Positions 1 through 6,448 of a stretch of 8,015 nt of DNA are shown one piece after another (position 1 is the first letter of the stretch; each line of letters opens with the position of its first letter). The stretch comes from Methanoculleus sp. UBA77. GTDB taxonomy: Archaea > Halobacteriota > Methanomicrobia > Methanomicrobiales > Methanoculleaceae. Below the pieces are notes generated by a model. The model was not told the DNA's origin. It made no database searches and saw nothing but the letters and a program-made list of their open reading frames with translations. The stretch covers positions 1 to 8,015 of the forward strand of contig DALN01000062.1 in the NCBI GenBank assembly GCA_002499455.1, given 5' to 3'. Made by a program: the position numbers and the translations under genes.

Positions 1-207
1 GGCTCTGTTGAAATGCTTCACATACTCTCTTGATGATGCTCGATTACCAAGAGTTGGCGGTGATGTGACCTCACGCGAAGCCGCGAAGAACGCGAAAAGA
101 CTGCCGATACCCATTTGGGCTTCGCGCCTTCGCGCTTTCGCGTGAGTCGAGATTTATGGATAATTCTGCAGGTGGTTCGATTTCAGGGAGAGGGATTCAA
201 CAAAGCC
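1..207. mobile_element. Possible MITE or IS5-like relic bounded by 12-bp inverted repeats
   Basis: The first 12 bases (GGCTCTGTTGAA) are repeated in inverted form at 196-207 (TTCAACAAAGCC) with one mismatch. The right-hand end read inward, GGCTTTGTTGAA, matches the terminal sequence I remember for IS5-family (IS903-group) elements. The interval holds no open frame of useful size but contains a large imperfect palindrome (70-146), so a non-autonomous element or a remnant is the best explanation. The window begins exactly at the left repeat, so no target-site duplication can be checked and the element could extend further left. The match ends after 12 bases, and chance is not excluded. Confidence 0.4.
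70..146. repeat. Imperfect palindrome of CGCGAAG-type units
   Basis: Arm 70-96 begins CTCACGCGAA and continues with two further GCGAA units. Arm 121-146 is its near reverse complement and ends TTCGCGTGAG. Ten outer base pairs are perfect, followed by more GCGAAG/CTTCGC pairing interrupted by small mismatches and one extra base. The tip carries a further small hairpin, CCCATTTGGG, at 110-119. Short dispersed palindromes with iterated CGCGAAG or CGCGGAG units occur between genes in many prokaryotic genomes, so this is probably one copy of a repeat family. Copy number cannot be seen here. Confidence 0.55.
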
Positions 208-225
208 CAAATAGGGTTATTGGTT

Positions 226-263
226 GACGGCGTTCATCCCACGACTCAAGTCGTGGGCTTTCT
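226..263 (+). mobile_element. Solo right-end hairpin of an IS200/IS605 (TnpB-type) element
   Basis: A perfect hairpin, CCCACGACT (238-246) and AGTCGTGGG (249-257), is preceded by GGCGTTCATC and followed by CTTTCT. This arrangement (GTTCATCCCACGAC, short loop, GTCGTGGGCTTTCT) is what I recognise as the subterminal right end of TnpB-carrying IS200/IS605-family (IS1341-type) elements, where it also lies in the region that makes the guide (omega) RNA. No tnpB or tnpA frame lies to its left within the window, so only the end remains. The hairpin plus pyrimidine-rich tail could also act as a transcription stop. It overlaps the 3' end of the acylphosphatase gene. Confidence 0.6.
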
Positions 264-548
264 GCCTATTTGATCGTAAGTGCCCCGCTGGATGGTGAAC
301 TCGGGGTAAGGGGCAAGGGGGATCTCCTGCTGGGAGAGGTCCCTGATGACGACCCGGGGGCACCCGTACAGCATCGAGACGAACTTATCGAGGATGACGG
401 GCTCCCCGGTTGCCGTGATGAGCACCCTCCCGTCGGGGAGGTTCATCGCCTCGCCGCCGACACCGAGGTTGGTCGCGATCCTCTTGATGCATGCCCGAAA
501 CCCGACGCCCTGCACCCTTCCCACAATTCTGATCTCGATCGTCTTCAC
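246..548 (-). CDS. acyP: Acylphosphatase with an extended, mobile-element-derived C-terminus
   Basis: This is a 100-residue cytoplasmic protein of the acylphosphatase family, which hydrolyses acyl phosphates such as acetyl phosphate or carbamoyl phosphate to a carboxylate and phosphate. Residues 10-18 (GRVQGVGFR) form the phosphate-binding loop with catalytic Arg18. Asn36 in NLPDGRV (36-42) is the catalytic asparagine, and the Arg-Asn spacing of 18 matches the family. The fold normally ends near residue 88 (EFTIQRG). The last dozen residues, ending RKPTT, are extra; the final codons and the stop are provided by the IS200/IS605-like hairpin. The start is GTG at 548, overlapping the upstream stop as GTGA, with AGGAG at 557-561 eight bases before it. 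Translation is therefore probably coupled to the large upstream gene. Family assignment is firm; the physiological substrate is unknown. Confidence 0.9.
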   Translation of the reverse strand: MKTIEIRIVGRVQGVGFRACIKRIATNLGVGGEAMNLPDGRVLITATGEPVILDKFVSMLYGCPRVVIRDLSQQEIPLAPYPEFTIQRGTYDQIGRKPTT

Positions 549-3500
549 AGCCAGTGCTCCTGGATGATCCGCATGGACATGTCGAGCTCGTCGTAGACCT
601 CATCCCGGATCGTCGAGTCCCGGATATTGAGTGCCTCGCTCACGGCCATGTCGAGGACCTCGCGAGAGCGGTCCTCGTAGCGCTCTGCATAGATCCTGCA
701 GGCCATGTCGCCGAGCACGAAGGCCCGCCGCGAGAGGGGCCTGATGATCCGCGCCTCTTCGAGTGCACACAGAAGCATCCTGTCCGCAACCTCATACTGC
801 CCTGCGTTCCTCGCGATGAGATAGAGTTCCGTGTAGTAGGCCGCCCGCTTCGCCCGGTCCGGCGCCGCCCTGATGGCCCGGTCGAGAGTGACCATGTCTT
901 TCGTGGTGTACTCGCCGCTCCGGATCTTGTCGCGGCAGTCCAGTATCTTACCGTAGACCGTACTCTTCCAGGACTGGGGCATGGCCTGCTCGAGCTGGAC
1001 CATCAGGCTGTACCGGATCCTGTCGTCGTCGATAGCCGAGACGATATCGACGGCCCGCTGCCGGACAGCCTGTTTGCCGCTTGTCCGGTAGTAGGAGAAG
1101 AGCATCTGGGCCATCCGCTGCCGCGTCATGGCAGTGACGAACGGGATCTGGATGTGCCCGGCAGTTCTCTCCATACCATCGAGAATCTCATCGATCTCTT
1201 CCTCGTCGCCGTAGTTCTCGGCGAACTGCGCCACGTCAAAGAGCATCGAGAGCCGGACGTAGGGTGAAGGGATGCTCACCACGGTATGGCACATCGCGGA
1301 GAGGATCTCTTTCCTCTGCGTGGGCTCGGTTACCATATCGAAGACCGCGGCAAGCGCATCCACATACTCGACCGGGTCCTCGATCCTGCCGACCTGGCCG
1401 ATCGCCCATTCAACGTCCTCCTCCTGCCGCTGTATGGCATTGAGGCTTCGTGCGGCGTAGATCAGGTTCTTCCTGACGAACGCCTCCCGCTCAGGCCCGA
1501 CAAACTCCAGCATCTCCTGAGCCTCGCCGAGGTAATTCCTGGCAACGCCGTGGTCGATCCCGGCCATGAGCCCCGCGAGATCGGAGAGCATGATTGCACG
1601 GACGGACGGCTCGCCAATAGTGCCGATGGTCTCATGGAGCCTTCTGATGATCCCCTCTGCCTGCTTCTCGTTGCCGAGGGCCGAGTAGGCGCTCACGATC
1701 CGGTACATCCCCGAGTAACGGGCGTAGACGTCGCCGGTGTGCTCGAAGAGGCGGTACATCAATTCGAGCACCGGCGGTGCCGCCGTCGCCCCCTCGATTC
1801 CCTCAAGCAGGTATGCGACCACCTCGTAGGGATCGGCCGAGTCGAACTCCTTCGTGTAACTGGTGAAGAAGGTGAGGATCCGCTGGATCATGGCGGTCCG
1901 CTCGTAATCTCCTTCGATCTCCAGGGAGAAGAGCGTCATCGGAACGGCAAAGATCGGGCTCGCGTGGACCTGCGTGTACTCGAGCATGATGTCGACGTAA
2001 CTTGCAATCTTGATCGAGAGTTCCTCGCGGGGGGTGCTGGTCTTGAGGAGGTCGAGGGCGATCGCGAACGGCTCCATCATGCCGTCGAAGATCCGGGGTT
2101 TCCCGCGCGCGAGCTGGTCGGTCGCCTGCAGGCTCCCGACCCGGACATAGCCCTCGATGAGGGGGTCGACCAGCTGCCGCTGCAGGGACGGGTCGGTGAC
2201 CTGGGAGAGGATCTGGGCTGCCTCGTCCAGCGCCCGGAGCGAGAGCTGCTCGATCCCGTACATGATCAGGCCGTGGATGACCTTGCCCATCGCAAAGAGG
2301 CAGTAATCCCGCTCAAGCAGGGACATGGAGAGGACCCGCATCCCGTGGAGCAGGTCGAGGTCGCCGTCCTCGACGGCGAGTATGGCGGCCTGGTCCACGA
2401 TGCCGCCGATGGCTTCGGCCCGCGCATGCTGGTCCACGATCTCGCAGGTGAGCGCGGTCGCGTGCCGGAGAAGGTCACGGTCTTTCCGGGCGACGCCGAT
2501 CCTGGCCATCTCGACTGCGATGGTCGAGATTGCCTGCTCACGCATGCTCTGCTCGCCGATCTGGCTCACCAGATCCACCAGGGCCGCTGCATCGTTCTGG
2601 CGGACGAAGCCGCGTTCGATCAGGATGGTGTTGCATTCAAGGAGCAGGGTATCCTGAGCCTGATGCGATCCCGCAAGTTCCTTGATGGCCGGTATGTGCC
2701 TGACGACCTCGTCAAAGTCATACTCTTTGCAGAAGTCGGTCACCGCCTGGTGTACCAGCGAGTCGGCGATATCGTTCTCCAGTGTGGTGAGGATATTCTC
2801 GCGGACAAGGTCGATCTCGTTGCGCCGGATACCCTCCTTGATCAGGCGGACACTGGTCTCGAAAAATTGGGCGTTGATCCTCTGTGCGCTGCTGCTGGCC
2901 TTCTTCATGACCTCGATCGCGTGGTAGAAGTCGCCCATCCGGGAGAGGGCGTCGGTGATCTGCCGGTAGAGGTGCGCCGCCTTCGCTGCGTCGCAGGACT
3001 CCTCGATCAGCGGCGTGATGTCGAGGAGGACGGTCGGGTTGCCGCTCTTCTCGACGACCGCGATCCCGGAGAGGACGATCTCTTCGATGGGGAGCTGGGT
3101 CTCCACCGTGCTCCTGGCGTTGAACTCGAACGCCTTCTCCAGGTACCAGCGTTCGCCGCTCCGTTCCGCCTTCTTGAGGAGTTCGAGGACAAGGGTCTGG
3201 CCCGCCCAGGGTTTCTCGTCGTCGAGCCTGAGCAGTTTGGTGTAGACCTGTTTCTTGTCTCTCTGGCGGTCGAGGAGCTGCTCGGTCAGGATCGCGAGGA
3301 CCTCGATGCGCCGCTCTTCGGGAATGTCCGAGAGGGCGTCTATGACCTGCTCGACATCGGAGATCTCCTTCTTTAATGACGACTTCCAGGTTGCATCCGC
3401 AATATCGGCGATCGAGTTGGTGCGCCGGATCTTCTGATTGATCTCGGTGGCACTCAAGAGCCCGCGGATCACGAGATCGATACTGCCGGACTCGATGCCG

Positions 3501-4111
3501 GCGCCGGCGATTGCCCTCGCCACGTCGGCATGGAGTTGCGACTGTCTTGATATATCGCCGATCTCAGAGAGCGCCTGGAGAGCATGCTGCATGATATCGA
3601 CGTTCTGATGTTTCTGTCCGTACTGGATATAGAGCGGGATGATCTCGGTGAGGATGGCTGAGCGGTATTTGCGTATGCTGATCTTATCGAAAGCCTCATC
3701 GCCTTTCTCGATATAATGGATGTCTCCGGTATCCACCCCTGCCTGGACGAGGTCACGAGAGATACCGGCGAGAATATCGGACTGGTGGCTTTTGCGGTCG
3801 AGCTTGTCGACCAGGGTGAATATTGCAGAGAACCAGGGTTCGCTCCGGGTCTCCTTATAGAGCCCTGCGGCACGCCGGGCGAGAGTAAAGACCTCTTCTT
3901 TCGTCGGCTCGACGAGCTGGCTTAGAAGTTCTGGCTGCCCCTCTTCAAATGCGGTCTTTACCAGGGCGGCGTTCATCTGCTCATAGAGCGATTTCTTCTC
4001 TTTCCTGGTCTGGGTCTCCGATATGTCCATTAAGACCTTTTCAACCTCACGCAGATCGCCCGAAGAGATTGCGGAGGTGATCTTCTGTTTCATCTGGGGT
4101 TTACCATCCAT
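545..4111 (-). CDS. Large alpha-helical repeat (TPR-like solenoid) protein, function unknown
   Basis: This is a 1188-residue protein with no signal peptide, membrane segment or catalytic motif that I can see, so it is presumably cytoplasmic. It consists almost entirely of amphipathic helices. A recurring unit of about 40 residues has the pattern I-x-D-x3-R-x3-L-x2-I-A followed by a turn glycine. Copies start near residues 103, 143, 183, 223, 261, 517, 557, 599, 637, 831, 909, 946, 1025, 1122 and 1162. The turn glycines at 125, 165, 205 and at 539, 619, 659 fall exactly on a 40-residue spacing. This resembles degenerate TPR/PPR-like solenoids, which usually bind protein partners. The start ATG at 4111 follows GGAGAG (4123-4128) by 11 bases; Met7 lacks a site. 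A TATA-like box lies about 50 bases upstream. The acylphosphatase gene overlaps its stop by 4 nt. I do not recognise a named family. Confidence 0.9.
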   Translation of the reverse strand: MDGKPQMKQKITSAISSGDLREVEKVLMDISETQTRKEKKSLYEQMNAALVKTAFEEGQPELLSQLVEPTKEEVFTLARRAAGLYKETRSEPWFSAIFTLVDKLDRKSHQSDILAGISRDLVQAGVDTGDIHYIEKGDEAFDKISIRKYRSAILTEIIPLYIQYGQKHQNVDIMQHALQALSEIGDISRQSQLHADVARAIAGAGIESGSIDLVIRGLLSATEINQKIRRTNSIADIADATWKSSLKKEISDVEQVIDALSDIPEERRIEVLAILTEQLLDRQRDKKQVYTKLLRLDDEKPWAGQTLVLELLKKAERSGERWYLEKAFEFNARSTVETQLPIEEIVLSGIAVVEKSGNPTVLLDITPLIEESCDAAKAAHLYRQITDALSRMGDFYHAIEVMKKASSSAQRINAQFFETSVRLIKEGIRRNEIDLVRENILTTLENDIADSLVHQAVTDFCKEYDFDEVVRHIPAIKELAGSHQAQDTLLLECNTILIERGFVRQNDAAALVDLVSQIGEQSMREQAISTIAVEMARIGVARKDRDLLRHATALTCEIVDQHARAEAIGGIVDQAAILAVEDGDLDLLHGMRVLSMSLLERDYCLFAMGKVIHGLIMYGIEQLSLRALDEAAQILSQVTDPSLQRQLVDPLIEGYVRVGSLQATDQLARGKPRIFDGMMEPFAIALDLLKTSTPREELSIKIASYVDIMLEYTQVHASPIFAVPMTLFSLEIEGDYERTAMIQRILTFFTSYTKEFDSADPYEVVAYLLEGIEGATAAPPVLELMYRLFEHTGDVYARYSGMYRIVSAYSALGNEKQAEGIIRRLHETIGTIGEPSVRAIMLSDLAGLMAGIDHGVARNYLGEAQEMLEFVGPEREAFVRKNLIYAARSLNAIQRQEEDVEWAIGQVGRIEDPVEYVDALAAVFDMVTEPTQRKEILSAMCHTVVSIPSPYVRLSMLFDVAQFAENYGDEEEIDEILDGMERTAGHIQIPFVTAMTRQRMAQMLFSYYRTSGKQAVRQRAVDIVSAIDDDRIRYSLMVQLEQAMPQSWKSTVYGKILDCRDKIRSGEYTTKDMVTLDRAIRAAPDRAKRAAYYTELYLIARNAGQYEVADRMLLCALEEARIIRPLSRRAFVLGDMACRIYAERYEDRSREVLDMAVSEALNIRDSTIRDEVYDELDMSMRIIQEHWL

Positions 4112-4137
4112 TTTGATCAGCGCTCTCCAGTGGGTTC

Positions 4138-4148
4138 TGCATCATGCA
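4138..4148. promoter_or_regulatory. Small palindrome over the predicted transcription start
   Basis: TGCAT-C-ATGCA is an exact 11-base palindrome. It sits about 20 to 25 bases downstream of the TATA-like box on the minus strand, where transcription should start, which is a common place for an archaeal repressor to bind. A short palindrome like this can also arise by chance, and no second copy was found. Confidence 0.2.
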
Positions 4149-4160
4149 TGTCCATTATCT

Positions 4161-4180
4161 GATATATAGATTACCCCTAC
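4161..4180 (-). promoter_or_regulatory. TATA-box promoter of the repeat-protein/acylphosphatase operon
   Basis: Read on the minus strand, TCTATATATC (4161-4170) is a good archaeal TATA box in an AT-rich patch that stands out from the GC-rich surroundings. About 25 bases downstream puts the transcription start near 4138-4143, giving a leader of roughly 30 nt before the ATG at 4111. The preceding GTAGGGGTAA is a weak match to a BRE. The element supports independent transcription of the large repeat gene rather than pure read-through from glmM. Confidence 0.55.
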
Positions 4181-4220
4181 CGCACAAGAATGTTTTTCAA
4201 AGGATTTTGCGAGACCCTCG

Positions 4221-4256
4221 AAAATACCGGTGGTATGGGGGAAGGTAAGAGCCCCC
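4221..4256 (-). terminator. Terminator-like tandem hairpins after glmM
   Basis: On the minus strand a GGGGG...CCCCC stem (4237-4241 with 4252-4256) is followed directly by a perfect 5-bp hairpin with a three-base loop (4224-4236) and then TTTT (4221-4224). It lies about 75 to 110 bases downstream of the glmM stop and upstream of the next promoter, the expected place for the end of the three-gene operon. The T-run is short, so termination may be partial. Confidence 0.4.
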
Positions 4257-4328
4257 TTGCAGTACCTTGAAGGGAATGTTTAATGGTAGGTCAATCCCGC
4301 TGGCAGACACACTGTTGAGGAGATGCCA

Positions 4329-5696
4329 TCACGTATGCCCGACGGCCTGCAGGATCTCGCGATACATGGCATCCGCAATGCCCGGATCCCGTGACTCGAT
4401 CATAATCCTGACCATCGGTTCGGTGCCCGACGCCCGCACCAGGGCCCAGACGTCGTCCCTGACGATCTTGATGCCGTCGATCTTCTCGATGGTCTCGGCC
4501 GAGAACGCCTCCTCGACGGCGCGAACGAGCGCGGACGGGTCTTTTGTGTGGTGCTTCTCCTTGATCAGGTGATATGCAGGGAGTTCGTCGAGGATCTCCG
4601 AGAGTTTTTTGTCGCGATGGCCCGCGAGAACCGCCACCATCATGGCGGCCGTCATGCCGCCGTCGCGGCAGAACTGGTGGTCGGCGTAGATCAGCCCGCC
4701 GTTTCCTTCGCCCCCAAAGGAGACCTTCTTACCCTGGCCGATGAGTTCGATCATCCTCCGTGCGACATAGATGCTCCCGACGGGGGTATAGTCGATGGTG
4801 CACCCGTGCTTCTCCGCGATGTCCTTGATCAGCCGGGAGGTGGCGACCGGGGTGACGACGAGCCCGCCGCTGTTTCTGCCGCAGACGTAATCCTCGACCA
4901 GACCGAACTCGTAGTTCTCTTCTATATAGCGTCCTTTGTTATCAACGAAGACCGCCCGGTCGGCGTCGCCGTCGTGCGCCACTCCGAAGTCGGCGCCCGT
5001 GGCGACGACCATCTCCGAGAGGGGCTGCAGCCCTTCGGGGGTCGGTTCGGGCATCCGGCCCGGGAAGGTCCCGTCGAGCCGGGCGTTGATGGTGTGAACC
5101 TTGCAGCCCATCCGCGAGAGGATGGTCGGGGTCGTGAGCGCCGCGGGGCCGGAGCCGGGGTCGACGACGACGGTCATCCCCTTCCCGATGCCTGCCGGGA
5201 AGTGGTCGACGATGGCCTGAATGTACTCCTCGACCCGGTCGGGCGCGGCGGTCTCCGTGCCGACCCCGTCCCATGCCGCCGCCTCGAACGTATTGCTGAA
5301 GAACCGCTCTTCGAGCAGGACGATCTCCTCGTCGGACATCTCGGTGCCGTCGGCCTCGATGATCTTCACGCCGTTGTACTCGGGCGGGTTGTGCGATGCG
5401 GTGATCATTGCGCCGCCGTCAAACCCGCTGGTCTTTATGATGTACTGCAGGGCCGGCGTCGGGAGGATGCCCATATCGACCACATTGCATCCGGTCATGA
5501 GGAGACCGGCCTTGAGGGCATGGGCCAGGGCCTCGCCGGATGTCCGGGTGTCTCTCCCGATCGCTATGGTCCCCTTCCTCATCGATCCAAGCGCGGCGCC
5601 TACCCTGAGGACGAGATCCGGTGTCATCCTCTCTCCGATCACGCCCCGCACGCCGTTCGTTCCAAACATCTGTTTTTTCTGCTGCATCCTGTTCAC
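4329..5696 (-). CDS. glmM: Phosphoglucosamine mutase (alpha-D-phosphohexomutase family)
   Basis: This protein interconverts glucosamine-6-phosphate and glucosamine-1-phosphate, the step before UDP-N-acetylglucosamine, which feeds archaeal glycan and envelope precursors. All four family signatures are present in order: phosphoserine loop TASHNP (99-104, Ser101), magnesium loop DGDADR (242-247), sugar-recognition loop GEGNGG (329-334) and phosphate-binding RASGTEPMVR (421-430). The length of 455 is normal for archaeal members. The GEGNGG loop differs from bacterial GlmM (GEQSGH) and from mannomutases (GEMSAH) as I remember them, so the exact hexose specificity is inferred. The longest frame starts with GTG at 5696, overlapping the mobB-moaE stop as GTGA. 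However, GGAG lies only two bases before that GTG and about 11 before ATG 5687, so Met4 may be the real start. It is the last gene of the DUF5806-like/mobB-moaE/glmM operon. Confidence 0.9.
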   Translation of the reverse strand: MNRMQQKKQMFGTNGVRGVIGERMTPDLVLRVGAALGSMRKGTIAIGRDTRTSGEALAHALKAGLLMTGCNVVDMGILPTPALQYIIKTSGFDGGAMITASHNPPEYNGVKIIEADGTEMSDEEIVLLEERFFSNTFEAAAWDGVGTETAAPDRVEEYIQAIVDHFPAGIGKGMTVVVDPGSGPAALTTPTILSRMGCKVHTINARLDGTFPGRMPEPTPEGLQPLSEMVVATGADFGVAHDGDADRAVFVDNKGRYIEENYEFGLVEDYVCGRNSGGLVVTPVATSRLIKDIAEKHGCTIDYTPVGSIYVARRMIELIGQGKKVSFGGEGNGGLIYADHQFCRDGGMTAAMMVAVLAGHRDKKLSEILDELPAYHLIKEKHHTKDPSALVRAVEEAFSAETIEKIDGIKIVRDDVWALVRASGTEPMVRIMIESRDPGIADAMYREILQAVGHT

Positions 5697-6448
5697 TTCT
5701 CCACGTCGTGTAACTCTCTTTTGAGCCGGTCGATAGCGTTGCTCGCGGCGGCGAACGCCTCCTCACGGTGCTCTGCAAGTATAGCAAGATAGGTTATCTC
5801 TTCTCCGGCATAGAGCCGCCCTTTCCTGTGGTGGAACCGCACCCCGATGATTCCCGGGATTGCCTCCATCTCTTGCCTGATACTCCTGGTCACGGCATCG
5901 ACGGTCTCGTCGAACTCCAGGTAATCGGTATGTTCGTCCCCGCTCCACTCCCTGACGATCCCGTTGAACGTGAGGATGGCCCCCGCGCGCGTAACGCCGC
6001 ACTCGCGTTTCAGCTCCCGCACCAGCCCTTCGACGGTATAGTAATCCTCGAACCGGGCGAGTTGCGCGATCACCTCTTCGACGGTGGGGTTTCGGAGCAC
6101 GACGTTCTCGCTCTCGAGGTCGCCTATCACGACCCGCGGGAACGGGCGGGTCTTGAACCCCTCGATGATGGCGTACTCGACCCCCATGTTGCAGAGCGTC
6201 TCCAGGGTGGAGTCGAGGTCGTTTGCGTGCCGGATGATGACCGACTTCTCGCTGTCGATGCCTGCTGATAGAGCAGCATCTGCTTCATGGTAGACGGTGG
6301 TATCCTTTCCCGGCTCGAGCTCGAAGCCGTGGTGCCCCACGTGCTTCACCGCCCCGACGGTTCCGAGTGCCGAGAGCGCCGGGATCAGGTTCCTTATGAA
6401 CGTGGTCTTCCCGGTATTCGAGCGGCCGACGATCTGTATGATCTTCAT
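5693..6448 (-). CDS. MobB-MoaE fusion: molybdopterin cofactor biosynthesis
   Basis: This is a 251-residue two-domain protein. Residues 1 to about 130 are MobB-like: P-loop GRSNTGKTT (8-16, Lys14), KHVGHHG (35-41) and a Walker-B-like AIIEGFK (93-99). MobB is a GTP-binding helper for attaching GMP to Mo/W-molybdopterin. Residues from about 136 to the end are MoaE-like, the large subunit of molybdopterin synthase that puts the dithiolene sulfurs on precursor Z with MoaD. This part contains FNGIVR (161-166, conserved Arg166), HHR (206-208), AEHR (225-228) and LK (242-243). The usual C-terminal P-x-W-K-[KR]-E stretch carrying a second catalytic lysine is absent; the chain ends LHDVEK. Hydrogenotrophic methanogens need this cofactor for formylmethanofuran and formate dehydrogenases. 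ATG 6448 overlaps the upstream stop (ATGA) and has an excellent AGGAGG site. Such fusions are known in archaea. Confidence 0.88.
   Translation of the reverse strand: MKIIQIVGRSNTGKTTFIRNLIPALSALGTVGAVKHVGHHGFELEPGKDTTVYHEADAALSAGIDSEKSVIIRHANDLDSTLETLCNMGVEYAIIEGFKTRPFPRVVIGDLESENVVLRNPTVEEVIAQLARFEDYYTVEGLVRELKRECGVTRAGAILTFNGIVREWSGDEHTDYLEFDETVDAVTRSIRQEMEAIPGIIGVRFHHRKGRLYAGEEITYLAILAEHREEAFAAASNAIDRLKRELHDVEK

Noticed and set aside
172..183. GGTTCGATTTC, similar to a tRNA T-arm
   Set aside because: No matching T stem, anticodon arm or acceptor stem could be found around it, so it is not a tRNA.
1286..3376. A 696-codon plus-strand frame opposite the large repeat gene
   Set aside because: It is an antisense shadow produced by the codon bias of the real minus-strand gene. 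Its composition is Asp/Leu/Val/Arg-rich without motifs, and it has no promoter or ribosome site.
4117..4155. A 12-codon upstream frame (MDMHDAEPTGER) before the large repeat gene
   Set aside because: Its first ATGs lie at or before the predicted transcription start and it has no ribosome site, so a leader peptide is unlikely.
4548..5792. A 414-codon plus-strand frame opposite glmM
   Set aside because: The minus-strand frame carries all phosphohexomutase signatures, and the plus frame is its mirror with no independent support.
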